Of a stretch of 60,351 bases of DNA, positions 13,401 to 28,400 are shown one piece after another. Each line of letters starts with the position of its first letter. Positions within the stretch are counted from its first letter, which is position 1. The stretch is from JBDROU01 sp043809745 [NCBI: bacterium] (GTDB taxonomy: Bacteria > Elusimicrobiota > JBDRMW01): the NCBI GenBank assembly GCA_043809745.1, contig JBDROU010000061.1, positions 1-60,351 on the forward strand, in the 5' to 3' direction. A program made the translations under genes and the position numbers. The notes beneath the pieces were generated by a model. It was not told the origin of the DNA. It was given only the letters and a program-made list of their open reading frames with translations, and did not search any database.

Positions 13401-16400
13401 CGATGACAGTGCACAGCTGCGATTTAAAATACAACATCATAGATGATAATCCGCTGGTAAATATTAACACAAATAGTCCTTTTGCTTCCAGCGTTACGCC
13501 GGCTACATTAAATCAGGGTACAGGGGTATTTAGTATTACGCTTGTTAAAGCGGCTACTTCTACAATCATTACCGGGGATGATACACCGCCGTCTTCCCAG
13601 CTGGGATTAGATTATGATTCATATGACAGCCCTGAATTTACAATAAAAACATCAAGTCAAACAAAACTGCAGGTTTTACTGCCTGGTGAAACCGCGCTTC
13701 CCGGTTCCTCAACCGGGAAGGATGGAACACCTGATGTTCAGACTGCCGGGGAATCTTTCATTGTTACAGTAAACGGGACAGATAATTATTTTAATAAGAT
13801 AAGCACCGCACAGGCTTCGGTGCGTATTGATACAGATGATCCGTTTGATACTGAATCGGCAGATCAGTCTCTGGTATCCGGTTCAACATACTTTATGGTA
13901 ACGCTTGTAACAAACGGGGATCACGGTATTACCGTTACTGATATTGACGGTGAACCGCTTGCCCCGCAGACTTCTCCGGATATTACAGTGGAAGCAAACA
14001 GCGCTGTGAAACTGCATCTGCTTGTCCCGGGGGAGACAGCGGTACCGGGATCATCTACAGGGAAATCCGGATCCCCAACTGCCAGAACGGCCGGTGTTAA
14101 GTTCAAGGTCACGGTTCAGGGTGTGGATGATAACTTTAATTTAGATGCCTCTGCAGCGGGAACCATACATATGGTTACAGATGATGAATATGACAGCGAG
14201 CCTTCAAATCAGCCGCTAATTGGCGGGACAACCACATTTGATGTGACATTTCGAACAGCCGGCAGCAGGCAGATACAAGTAACAGATTTGGATGGTTCAC
14301 CTCTTTCAGCAGCAACTGTTTTGAGCATTAATACAAATCCTAATACCGGTATTAAATTGCAGGTCCTTGTGCCTGATCAAACGCATAAGCCCGGTAAATC
14401 GCCTTATACCGGTAATACAGGAGGGTATGAAAGCTCTATTTCCAGCAGAACCGCCGGTAGTGAGTTTACGGTTACGGTGATGGTGACAGACACTTATTGG
14501 AACCTGGTAATCAGCACTCAGACGATAACGCTTACCACATCGGATCCAAATGATATTGAACCCAGCCCGCAGCCTTTAGTTTCAGGCTCAACAACCTTTT
14601 CGGTTACCGTGCTTACTGCAACCGATACACTAAAAATAACGGCTACAGATAATGATCCAGCTTTGCCAACTTACTCTTTGTATACTACTCAAAATATTCC
14701 AGTAGATCCTAACGAACCGACAAAATTAAGACTGCTTGTTCCGGATCAAGTAAGATATCCCGGGACTATTGGAGGCAAGACTGGCAGTATTGCCAATCAG
14801 ACTGCCGGTCAGGCTTTCGGTGTAACTATAGACGCAACCGATGATTACGGGAATTTAACTTCAGCCGCTCCAACGGTTACTGTTACCACTGATGATGAAT
14901 ATGATTCTCCGGATCCCCGCTCGGTACCGCTTATAAACGGGACGTCTACATTCTCAATGATCCTTAACACGGCTAAAGATACAAATATTTTGGCTGAAGA
15001 TAGTGACGGGGAACTTCCAGATTTAAATCAGCAGGATGTGGATTTAACTATTGATGCGGATAGTGATGAGTATAGACTGCAGATACTTGTGCCCGGTGAA
15101 ACCGCGGTTCCCGGTTCCGCAACAGGGAAGTCCGGGACGCCTACGCAGAGGATAGCCGGTGAATCATTCCTTGCTACTGTTAAAGCTGTAGACAACAGAT
15201 ACAATGTAGTTGAAAATCACAGCCCTTCAGTTGCACTTACAACAACCGATCCCAATGATTCGGGCGATCCTTACGGGACATCGCTTCCTGCCGCCGGCTG
15301 GACAACAATAAATGTCACTGTGGTAACCGCTTCCACATTTACGGCAACGGTTGATGATGACGGGGAGGGAGATGATTATATACCTGATACCTCTCCGCAG
15401 GTTTCTGTAATTCCTAATAATATCGATCGGCTGCAGGTGCTGCTGCCCGGAGAAACGGCTTCGCCGGGGAAACCTCCGTATGCGGATAATACAGGAGGAA
15501 AGAACGGAACACCGAATCTTCAGGTATCTAACTCAAGCTTTACGGTAACTGTCAGGGCAACGGATGCGTACTGGAATTTGGTATCTACCGCAAGTACAAA
15601 TGTAACACTAACTACCGATGATGATTTTGATACTCCAACTCAGCAGGTAGACACGCTTTCATCAGGCAAGAAAACTTTTGAACTTACGCTTGTAACGGCA
15701 GGAACATCAACTGTAACCGCGGCAGGAGGAGGGCTTTCGCAGGGATTAAGCGAAGAAGTAACCGTAGATCACGGCGTACCGACCCGCATACAAATATTAG
15801 TACCCGGCGAAACCGCTGTTCCGGGTTCAACTGCAGGCAAATACGGAACAGTTTCACAGCAGGTAGCCGGCTCCACATTTACAGTTACGGTAAATCTAAC
15901 AGACCAAAGATTTAACCTGGTTGATTCAGGATATTCGATGCCTCAGGTATATCTGACTACAAATGACCTTTATGATTCGCATCCGGCCACATCAACGCTT
16001 ACTAGCGGCACAAAAACCTATAACATAAATCTGCGCACCTATAACATGAGTCCCGGCTGGTACATAACCGCTACGGATGTCAATCCTGGAACTTATACCG
16101 CTCAGGTATCATCAGCGGTGCCGGTTACTTTTGGCAGCCCTTACAGGATACAGGTGCTTATGCCTGGAGAAACAGCCGTGCCTGGAAGCGCAACGGGAAA
16201 AAGCGGTTCACCTACGGATAGGATGGCAGGTGTTGCTTTTAGCGTTACGGTTAGGCTGGTAGATAAGGATTATAATATGGTAACCTCGCCTGGAGGTGTT
16301 ATGCCCACGGTGGATATAATAACATCAACCGATGATTTTGATATTGATCCGTCCAATAAACAGTTGGAATCAGGTACTACCTATTACACCCTTACTTTAG

Positions 16401-19400
16401 TTACAGCAAAATCTGATCATCAGATTGATGTGGAAACGGTAGGGTCACCTAATTATATAAATGATGCAACTCCTTTATTTAATGTGTTTCCTAATGATGA
16501 TATCACGCCTACACAGAGAAGGCTTCAAGTATTACTTCCGGGTGAGACCGCCGTTCCGGGATCTTCTACAGGAAAGGACGGAACGCCGGATAATCAGACC
16601 GCAGGCACTCCGTTTACAATTACAGTAAATGCCTGTGATAACTGGTACAATATTAATCCAGACTTTAATCCTGAAGCAACGCTTGATACAACAGATCTCT
16701 ACGATACAGAACCTAATAATAAAACCCTTTCATCGGGTACAACAACTTTCAGTTTAACTCTGATAACAGCATCAACACAGACTGTTTATCTGGCAGCCGC
16801 GGCGGGCGGATATCTAACTGATACCAGTGAGGAGGTTGCAGTAGACGCGGCAAATGGGCAGAAACTGCTTGTATTTTTACCGGGACAGACTTATGTTCCG
16901 GGTTATATCGGGGGTTCGGGTAAATCGGGTTCTGTGAATAATCAAACCGCGGGCGTGTCATTTAATGCAACAGTAAGGGCTGTGGATAATTATTATAATA
17001 TTGTAAATGATGGATCCATAATCGAAATTGACACATCCGACGCTTTCGATACCGAACCGAACAATCAGGCTCTGCAGTCAGGCACTACTGTTTTTGCGCT
17101 GGTATTCAGGACAGCTTCCTCAAATTCATCTGTGGGCGCGAAAGACACAGAAGTTCCTGAATTAAGTTCTCAAACGGTAAGCGGATTAAACATACAGACA
17201 AATGAAGCGACCCGGCTTCAGATTTTATTGCCGAGTGAGACAGCTGTGCCAGGTTCAACTACGGGCAAGTCAGGAGTGCCCAGTACCAGATCTGCCGGTC
17301 AGGTGTTTACGGTTACTGTTAATTTGACGGATGATTATTATAATCTTGTGGCTCTGAATGAACCGGATGTGGAGATTGATACAAGCGATCCAAATGATTC
17401 TGAGCCATCTAATAAAATTCTTAATAACGGAACTACGACTTTTGCGATAACATTATTTACCGCGACTACCGGACAAACTATAACGGCAATTGATGATGAT
17501 GGTGTCGGCGAGACTTATATTACTGATATAAGCCCTGAATTTGATGTAAATCCGAGCACGGCTACAAAACTGCTTATAATCGCTCCGGGAGAAACAGCAA
17601 CTCCGGGTATTAATCCCGGGAAATCCGGTTCGCCAGTTAATCAAACGGCTGGCGCTCAGTTTGAGATTACAGTAAATGCGTGCGATAATAAATGGAACCT
17701 TGCCGTTTCTACCGCTACTATTAACATTACGACAACCGATCCCAATGATACCCATCCTACTTCAGCAGCGTTAGTCGGCGGCGAAAAAGTATTTTTAATT
17801 ACACTTCTGACTGCAAATACCACTTCCGGATGGGATATTACCGCTCAGGATGCGGGCGGGACTCTAAATTCAGCGCAGATAAATTCTTTAATTACAACAG
17901 CTAATACATGTACGAGATTACTAATGGCGGTGCCTAACCAGACATTTAATCCCGGAACATTAACAGGTTTACAGGGCAGTATCAGCTCGAGTTTTGTTGT
18001 AGGATCAACATTTACGGTTACAGTACGCGCTACCGATGATTGGTGGAACATTGTGCCGTCGTCCAATCCTATGGTGTATGTAAAAACTACAGATCCTTTT
18101 GATGTACATCCGGACACTGTTAGCTTATCTTCAGGTGAACATATATATGACATAAACTTCCATACGGTTGGTGCCTGGGATGTAACAGCTTCCACTGATG
18201 ACGCAAACCCGATTGATCAGTATACCAGGGATGATATAGATGTTGTGGTTGGATCAGCTGTTAAGCTGCAGGTTTTGGTAGCCGGTGAGACGGCTGTACC
18301 GGGTTCGTCAACAGGAAAATCCGGAACGCCTGATTTACAGACATCGAATCAGAATTTCAATGTTACTGTTAATGTTGTTGATCAATATTTTAACCGTAAT
18401 CAGCTGGCTAACGCGCAGGTCCATTTAGTTTCAAATGATCCATTCTTTCTGCCTCCAACTAATAAAGCAACTTCAAATGGACAAACTGTATTTTCTAATG
18501 TGGTTATGATAACAGCTAACCAATCTCCCGGCTGGGTTGTGACCGTTTCTACCACAGCGGGCGGCAATTATGCTCCAGATAATTCTGCGCCTGTTCCAGT
18601 ACAACCCGGTGCGGCTGTAAAGCTTCTGGTGCTTGCTCCCGGCGAAACGGCTGTGTCCGGTTCAGCAGCGGGCAAGACAGGTACACCATCAGGTAAGGTA
18701 GCCGGTGTTTCATTTCCGGTTACGGTGAATGCGTCTGATATAAATTATAACTTGGTTTCTTCTGCCGGAGATGAGATCTCTATAACAACAAATGACAGCT
18801 TTGATGTGCATCCTGCCACGCATAATCTAACTAACGGGACAACTACTTTTAATATTACGCTTGTGACCGCAAAGACTAGTGTGGTTACAGCCAGCGCCAG
18901 CGGTTTGACCAGCGGTAATAGCGGCAATATAGTTGTAGGCTATAACACACCGTATAAACTGCAGGTGATTCTGCCTGGTGAAACAGCTGTGCCCGGAAGC
19001 TCAACCGGTAAAACTGGGACGCCTTCGGCAAGGACTGCGGGCATTCCATTTAATGTAACTCTTAATTCGGTAGATCAATGGTGGAATGTGACTAATGGTT
19101 CATCTACAATTACTGTGACATCGGATGATCCTTTCGATGCGGGCGATCCGTATGATGTGGATCTGGATAACGGCTCGGAAGAATTCAGCTGGAATTTGGT
19201 CACGGCAAATCTATCACCCGGATGGAATTTAACAGCGGAGGATAACGACGCGACAGCGCCAAATCATTTCTCAATCGTTTCGGCTTCTGTTACAGTAAAC
19301 CCCGGCAGCGCGTCAAAACTGCAAGCATTAATGCCTGGTGAAACATCTGTGCCCGGAAGTTCTACAGGCAAAAACGGTTCTCCCTCCGATCAAACCGCGG

Positions 19401-22400
19401 GAGTATCATTTGAAGTAACTGTTAATGCGTGTGATGCTACCTGGAATATAGATACAACAGAAAATAGCGTTGTGTCTATACAAACCACGGATGGGTTCTA
19501 CACACCGCCATCAAATCAGATTTTACAAAGCGGAACCACCACTTTCATGTTAACATTAATAACCGCGGCTACTCACCAGATTACCGTGCAGGATACGGAT
19601 GCCCCGCTTCTAACACAAATGAAAACTCCCGAGTTCAATCTTGTACCGGATAACGCGACCAAGCTGCAGGTGCTGCTGCCAGGCGAGACTGCTGTGCCGG
19701 GTTCTGCTACAGGGAAAACAGGTACGCCGTCAACGCAAAACACGGACAACAACTTCGTAGTTACAGTGAATGCTGTCGACGATTATTTTAATGTAGATAC
19801 CACAGAGGTGTCTCAGGTAAGGTTAGACACATCCGATCCTTACGATGTGCATCCAGCTACCAGGTCGTTGACTGCCGGCACCACGACATTCTCTATAAAT
19901 ATATATACCGCTAGCCAGACATATGTCACAGGTGTTGACACCGAGCTGCCTTACATAGCTTCCAGCGATTCAGTGAATTTTAATGTTAATCCCGGTGCAA
20001 TGAACAGACTGCAGGTTTTGCTGCCTAACCAGATTCCTGTGCCCGGTTCTCCAACAGGGAAATCCGGCACGCCGGTTGATCAGATGGTTGACAGTGAATT
20101 TAATTTAACGGTAAGGGTTACAGATTCACACTGGAATAAAGTTTCTCAAGGTGTGATGCCAAATGTGACTGTTTTAACAAGCGATCCATTTAACAGCCGC
20201 TGTTCATTCCCGTTGGGGAATCCTTTACCTCTTGTGGCAGGAACAAGGCAGTTCAGCGCGGTAATGGTTACGGCTTCCACCGCAACTATCACCGCAAACG
20301 GAACTTACACACCAGGAATATCAAGTGAATTTACGTTAACTGCCTCAACAGCCACCAAACTTCAGGTGCTCCTTCCGGGAGAAACCGCAGTTCCCGGATC
20401 TTCAACAGGCAAAACAGGCACCCCAAATAATCAGACCGCAGGGACCGCTTTTATTGTAACGGTAAACGGTGTGGATGATCAGTTTAATATAAATACCAGC
20501 GCGGCCGCTGAAGTGGAAATTACTACCACAGATAGTTTCGATACAGAACCTGCCGCTAAAGATTTAACAAACGGCACAACGACATTTTCTTTAGCTTTTG
20601 TCAGCAAGAATATCAATCACTATGTTTATGCCAACGATATAGATGGTGATAGTTTAACGGCATCGACATCTACAGTGCTTAATGTGGAAGCGCGCCATGC
20701 GATTAAATTACAGGTGATTGTGCCGGGAGAGACAGCTGTTCCGGGTTCTACTACCGGAAAAAATGGAACACCAAATCAATTTACCGCCGGTGTCCAGTTT
20801 ACTGTTACTGTAAATACTGTGGATGAATATTACAATGTAAATTCCACAGAGACCGCGACAGTTCATCTGGTTACTACCGATCCGTTTGATACGGAACCCG
20901 TGAATAAAGCTGTTGTTGGAAGCGATACTATGCTTGTTACCTTACTGAGGGCTGCAACAGCTGCGATAACACTAACAGATGTTGATGCATATCCGCTTGC
21001 CAGCGATTCAAGTCCAGAGCTGACGGTAAACCCGGAGAGTACGGCAAAGAAACTGCAACTTCTTGTGCCTGGAGAAACAGCTGTCCCAGGATCAACAACC
21101 GGGAAGGTCGGTACACCAACAACAAGAACAGCCGGGCAAGCATTCACCGCCACAGTTAAAGGTGTGGATACATACTGGAATGTTGTGCCTACTGAGGGCA
21201 GTATAATTCACTTAACTACCACTGATGAATTCGACAGCCCTGTAGCGGATAAATCATTAATAAACGGCACTACATATTTCAGCGTTACATTGATTACGGC
21301 AGCGACTGCTCAAATAACCGTTACAGATATTGATGCCCCGCTTATGACGCAATCTGTAAGTCCGAATATCAATGTAGAATCAGGCGATGCGGTAAAACTT
21401 CAGATATTGCTGCCCGGTGAGACAGCGGTCCCCGGGAGTTCTGCAGGTAAAACAGGGACACCCATTGATCAAAATACGGATGACAGCTTTACAATAACTG
21501 TAAATGCGGTTGATGCTTATTTTAACCTGGATACCGATGATGTGTCCTATATTGGAATACAGACATCCGATATATATGATGTAGATCCGGATTCAAAGAC
21601 GCTTATCAGCGGCAGTGTAACATTTGATAATGTTCATATTTATACGGCGACTGATACATATGTTACCGCCAAAGATTCTGGATTTAGTTTGGAAATTGGT
21701 ACGTCAGCTGTTTTTGGCGTAGATGTTGGCTCAAGAACAAAACTTCAGGTTTTACTGCCGGGTGAGTTAAATGAGGCTGGAAGCTCAACAGGGAAATCCG
21801 GTACGCCTGATGCCCAGACGGCGGGCACAGAGTTTAATGTTACGGTTAATCTCACTGATAGTCACTGGAACGTAACTCCGACTACCACAAGTGTATCCGT
21901 TTCAATGACCAGTACCGATCTGCATGATGCGCAATGTACATACTCGCTGAACAGAGTGATGAGTTTATTCTCTTCTGGCACGAGAACGTGGGGTGTGACA
22001 CTGCTTACAGTTTCAACCGGGACAGTCTTTACAGCTGATACTGGTGTTTATACTGACGGGGTATCTACAAATGTTGTGGTTAGCCCCGGCAGTCCGACAA
22101 AGCTGTTGGTTGTAGCTGATGGAGAGGTGTTAGAGCAGGGAAAAACTCAAGCGCCGTACGGCCGGGCCAATACACCTGTTTCTCAAACTGCTGGGACAGC
22201 TTTTAACTTCAGTGTTTATGCCACAGATAATAATTATAATCATGTTACAGGTGTAAGTCAGAGCGCAATTAATATAACTACCAGCGACACGACGGATGTT
22301 GACCCTGGGAACGTGGAGATGGTCGGCGGTGTGTTGGTTAGTACCGCGACCGTTAGGGTTGCTCAAGGCACCACGATTTTAGCGATTGATAATGATGCTG

Positions 22401-25400
22401 AATTGCCTGCTCTGCAGCAGCACGAATCAACCTCATTCTCTATAAATCCGAGCACCCCCAGTCATTTACAAATACTTGCTCCAGGTGAAGTCAGCCAGCC
22501 CGGAACTATACCCGGCAGAAGCGGAAGCCCAACGAACCGTACAGCCGGAATATCTTTCACTGTGACTGTAAACGCTGTGGATGGATACTGGAATGTTACA
22601 GATTCAACTCCTTTGATAAGTGTTGTTACAGGCGACCCGAATGATACAAATCCAACTATGGCTAGAATTTCCGGCAGCCAGACTTTCGGATGCACTATGA
22701 TTACGGCTTCAACTTTTACGATTACAGCTGCCGATATTGATGGTGAGGCTCCAACATTAACCTCGCATGAAACTCAAGAGATTCGGGTTTTGCCGGGAGT
22801 TGCTACTAAGCTTCATGTGGTTGTTCCCGGAGAAACGATAGCCGGAGGCACTCCTACGGGCAAATCAGGTTCACCGACACAAAGAACAGCAGGCCAGGCA
22901 TTTGCTATTACAGCGGCAATCACTGATGTATATTTTAATCCAAAGCCTAACGCTGCGGTGGATATACGCGCAAGTAGTCCGCTTGATCCATTTGATTATG
23001 AGCCTTCGACAAGAGCTGTTAATACTACCACCGGTTTGGAGATGTTTACATTTACATTGATGAAAAATAGCACCAGTCATTATATCAGAGTTGAAGATGC
23101 TGATATCGTATGGCCGCCTTATCCTTTAGCGGATTCTTCGATATTTGAGGTAAAACCCGGTAATCCTGAAGGGCTGCAGATTCTTTTGCCAGGAGAGACT
23201 GCTGTTCCGGGCAGCGGGACATTCCCATTTGGAGGGAAATCTGGAAGTACAGAGGATCATGTTGCAGGAGAATCGTTCATTGTTACCGTTAATCTGGTTG
23301 ATCACTACTTTAATAGGGTAAGTTTAGGATCCATGCCTGGTATAACTATTGATTCCAACGATCAGTTCGCAGTAGAACCTGATACGCAGTCACTTGTTTT
23401 GGGATCACAGAATTTCTATGTGACATTAAAAACTGCCGCCACATCGCATATATTAACAGCAAACGACATCGATGAGGTTTACTCATCAATATTAAGCGAT
23501 CAGTTTACGGTAAATGCCAGTACCGCAACACGCTTGCTTGTGTTATTACCGGGGGAGACTGCTATTCCCGGGTCATCAACAGGTAAAATGGGGACTCCCT
23601 CCAATTCATTAGCTAACGTTCAAGTAATTGCAACTGTGAACCTCTGTGACGATTACTTTAATCCTGTTGAAAGTGGTGCTACGATGCCTCAGGTGGACTT
23701 AACAACCTGGGATCCTCTGGATACAGAGCCGGATCCAAATCTGCTATTCAGCGGAACAAATATATTCTCGCTTAAGCCGCTTTCAAGTTCTACAACCTGG
23801 AAAGTAGTTGCAACGGATATAAATCCGGGGACATATCAATCCAGTACAAGTACAGCAAAGGTGGTGTATCCTACTAATATTCATCATTTGCACATTGTTG
23901 ATTATCCTTCACAAGCGACCGCAGGGGCACCAATAAGCTTTAAGTTGCAGTCTCATGATCAATACCATAACTTATTATCAACGGGGCCCAACTTATATAC
24001 TTACCATGTTAATTTTGAAGCGGAAACATTTGGTAATCCGGTCCAGAATCCGGAACTTCCAAGTGAGTATCAGTTTACGGCGCTTGATGCTGGGGAGCAT
24101 ACATTTACTAATCTTACACAGTTAAAGAGGGCCGGGGATAGATGGGTAAAAGCATATCAATCCAATCCACTCTTTGCTGCAATTTCTTCCGAAAGAGCTG
24201 GATACTCAACTCAACCAACCATAACTATTACGGCGGGAAGCGCAGGCAAGTTTATAGTATATCCGGATACGCCGGTTGAGGTGCCGGCTGGCGCTCAAGG
24301 AAGCCCCGGCAAACGCCAAATAACAGCGGAACTCGCGGATGGATTTGATAATGTTATTAAGAGTTCAGGTATAGTTGTGGATCTTTCTGTGGTCAACGTA
24401 TATGGAAGTACGGGAACCATAAATGAAGAGATACCCGGAATTCCTCCAACTTATGTCGAGGTTTCTACAGCTGAAACAGATGTTAACGGCAGAATAGGGG
24501 AAGATCCGGCAATTTACTATTTTATTTCTACAAAAGCAAGTGATTATGCACAGATACAGGTCTCTACTGCCACTATAACGAATAATTCTGCTAGAATGAC
24601 TACAACCGGCGGCGCGCCTGACGGATTGTACTTCTCTCAGGCTCCCGCGGAAACAATAGCAGGTATAGAAACTACAGAATTTATTGTTGCAAGGAGAGAC
24701 TATTTTGGAAATGATACCAAACAAGGAGATACAATTATCAACTTCAACTCTAGCTCATCAGGCTTGAATAAAGCATTTAGGGCCGGTGGTATGGATATAG
24801 GATCATTAATTATATTTAATGGATCCTACAGTAAGAATTTCTCGTATTATGATACTTACTCCAGCACACCTTCGGGAGAGGATGATAGAACCGGTAGCTG
24901 GGTTATACAAGCATACAATAGCGCCCTATCAGAGGATGCTACAGCTTATCTTGTAGTTAATCCTGATGCTACACAAAAGGTAGCTTTTGATAATGATCAG
25001 AGAGAGTTAATTGCAGGTCGGTTGGTAGATTCCGGTGGTATTGTACGTAATTTTGAAATTGAACTGCAAGATGTACATGGGAATCCAACAATTATTGATG
25101 CGACCATCCCGGTTGATCTTACAACAAATGCTGATGGGAGTTTTGCTAATGATGTTGTATTAATCTCAACAGCGCCCGGCGGACCATCATTTGATTTTAA
25201 TAACGGAAACTACTCCTTCTCAGTTGCATCTAATCCATTTATCCCTACAAGTACCGTGTACGTTACGACTGATACTTATGCGACAACATTTTACTATATC
25301 GACAAAAAAGCAAGTAATTCTTATCAAGTAACTAAACCAACTCTTACCGCTACTGAAAATGCCGGCAGGGCCTGGGGGCCGGGAGCACAAAGTGTAGATG

Positions 25401-28400
25401 TGCAACCGAACTATGCAATTAAGCTTGGCATTGACCAGTCATCACCTACAGGGCTTGAAGCGGGTACAACCAGTCAGATATTTACATTTATGATAAAAGA
25501 TAGATATGATAATCCAACTCCTGTTATTCTTTCTTATACAGGCGGGGCAGGCAGCTTAGATTTCACGCTCCGTAGTACTTCATCAGGGAGTTACAAATTT
25601 GCCTCTCCTCACAGCACATCCACCTATTCAGATGGTGATGGATTTGCAACCATTGCTTTAGGTAAATCTACTACAACCTTCTTCTATTACGATGTTAAGG
25701 AAGGAACACATACGATTGAGATAGCATGTCCTTCAAATCCTGGATGGTTAAAAGAAACGAGGGATATTTATGTAAGTCCGACTGATCCGACAAAACTTGA
25801 GTTTATTAGTGATCCTCAACGATTGATTGCCGGAACAACTTCACAGTTAATGATCTTACAGGCTAGGGATAAATATAATAATCCAGCTAAGTTAACTGCT
25901 GTTTTAGGCCCGCAAAGTTTGAAAGTGATAGGGAGTTCAGATAGAGAGTATTACTCTATTGATGGTTATAACTTTATTCAGAATAGTATTCAATTTACAA
26001 TGCCTTATGATCCAAATGTTAATTACTCATCTGCTTCATTCTATTACAGAGATGAAGCTGCCGGAAATAATTCAATAACTGTAGAAAATTTGTCAGATCC
26101 ATCCTGGGTTGATGCGATACAGATAAGTACCATTACAAATACTGATGCTCATCATCTGGAGATAGCTCATCCCCTGGAAGCTGATATCAACGCTAATGTA
26201 ACTATCACTGTCAGCGCGTATGATACTTATGGAAATCTTTGTACCGGGGATCCGATTAACGGAAAGTATTATACCGGCAGGACAAGTTATACTTTTGAAG
26301 CTACATTATCCACTGAGACAGCTATATTCCTGAATCCCGGCAATTGGGATGTATGGACTGAGGCGGATCAAGGTGTTAATATGTTCGACTTTATAGATAC
26401 TACTGTGCAGACTGTTAAGTTTTATGCTGTTGATGCAGTTGCTCCTTCAATTATGTCTCCAAATCCAACTGATTTGGAGATGCATCTAAGAGGCGCATGG
26501 CTCAGCAGAAAGAACGGCTTTGATAATCCCTTGAATATTTATCAGGGGCAGGGAATTTTGGAAGAGATTGAGAAGAGATCCCCGGCCGCAATTGAATGCA
26601 TCTCTTTGCAGAGCAACAGCACCAGCGCTAACTGGAATCAATTAACGATTTCCAGGGTGTCGAGCTCAACTTTAACATCTGGCTACATTGTTGAAGCCGG
26701 GCTGTATAAGAATGTTAACTTGAATGATATATTCGAAGATCCGGAATACGGCGGGGTTGATGAATTTATATCCTCAACCACTTTTAGCGGTGATACCGCG
26801 GTATTTAATTTCCCGGGGAATGAACAGGTTATATCAGCTACAGCGCAGGAGTATTTCATTACAGTCAGAGTTTCGGTAGACGAGAGCGTTATCGGGAAGA
26901 CTTTCGGAGTTGGTATTTACAATGTCGGGAACCTTCAACCTCTGTCAGTGGCTCAAAACAATTTTCCTCTGGAAGGGGTTCCGTCTATGGTATTATCAAG
27001 CCCCGCCAAAATTGTTGTTACGCCAATTGAAATAATGATTACCTATCTTACGAGCGACGTAGATATTGCGGATACATTTCTGCCGGTTTCCACAACTGAC
27101 GGCTTCTCGTTAAATAACAATGTAATAATTGATCAAGAGGTGATTACTTATAATAATAACCCCAGCTCCAGTTCGCTTAATCTGGGCACCACAAGCTTAA
27201 TAAGAGGAATTGACGGTACTGACCCGGCATTCCATGTTGCTGGTTCATCAGTTTCGATCTATGCAGCCCAGGGTCAAAGATATGTTCCTGTAATTAAATT
27301 ATTAATGGAGACTACAAAGTTCAGCATTAAATGGGATAAACTGCGAGTACAAAGAACAGGTTCAATTTACTGCCTGGATTCAGATATAGAAGAGGTATAC
27401 GTTTATAAGGATGTAAACGGTACAGGCGCGTTTGAAACAGGTGATGAAAGGGTTAGTTTAATTGATGAACAATACTATTTTGGGAAAGACGGCGAAGTAA
27501 GAAAGGTGCTGATAGATCTTGAAGACAGAGGTGCCGATAAAACATATCAAACGATAACTACCACGCCCCAAATCTATTTTGTTGTTTATAAGATAAACAG
27601 CAACGCAAATTATACTTATGAACAGGATGGGAGCACTACTTCAGTTACCTTTGGAGCAAAATTTGTTGAAGATGATTTTATAGTTATAGAACCAGGCGGA
27701 ATATCAAATACAAATTTTCCGCCAGGGGTAGGCATACAATCAGTAAAGAATGATATTTATCCAACGAGGGATGCTCTTGTTATTAACAGCGGCGCGCAGG
27801 GCGGCGGCAGCGGGCCAGTATCCACAGTTGTGCAGGGTGAGATAAATGTCCCTGTAGAGAAGCTTGTTATGAGCGCTGGTTCAAACGGTGTAATCTGGCA
27901 GAGCATAAGAGTGGATTTTTACGGTAACGGTGAACCAACGAATGCTGCAAGGATAAACATTTATAAAGATACAAATAACGACGGACTTTTTAATATAGCA
28001 AACGATACATTGCTTACCTCTACTACAGATGTATTTAACAGCTCCGGTACTGCATGGATCAAGGTATGCGAACCTGATAGAAAGAGCGAGGAGCCAGATA
28101 AACAGGGAGTATACTTAACTCAAAATGAATTCCGCGCTTTCTTTATAACTTACGACATAGATTATTACGCCGGGGCAGGTTCTGATGCCAATCTTGTTGG
28201 CTTAATTATCAATAATACAAGTTATTTTACCGTTGGAGGATTTGATTATATAGACGGAGGCTCGGTATTGAGCCCTATGTGGTCTCTTATAAGCAATACG
28301 GACGAGTATGCTGATCAGGTGACCTGCACGCCTGAAGTCTTGGTGGCAAATGAATTGGTGCAGGGTACGTTAAATGCCCCTATAGCCCGTATTAATATGG

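Noticed and set aside
17453-18195. Antisense open frames of about 100-116 codons inside the giant gene
   Set aside because: They mirror the repeat structure on the opposite strand, have no ribosome sites and resemble no protein family.
10841-23875. CRISPR-like or satellite DNA array
   Set aside because: Repeats are 350 bases, conserved as protein and highly variable as DNA, with no constant direct repeat.
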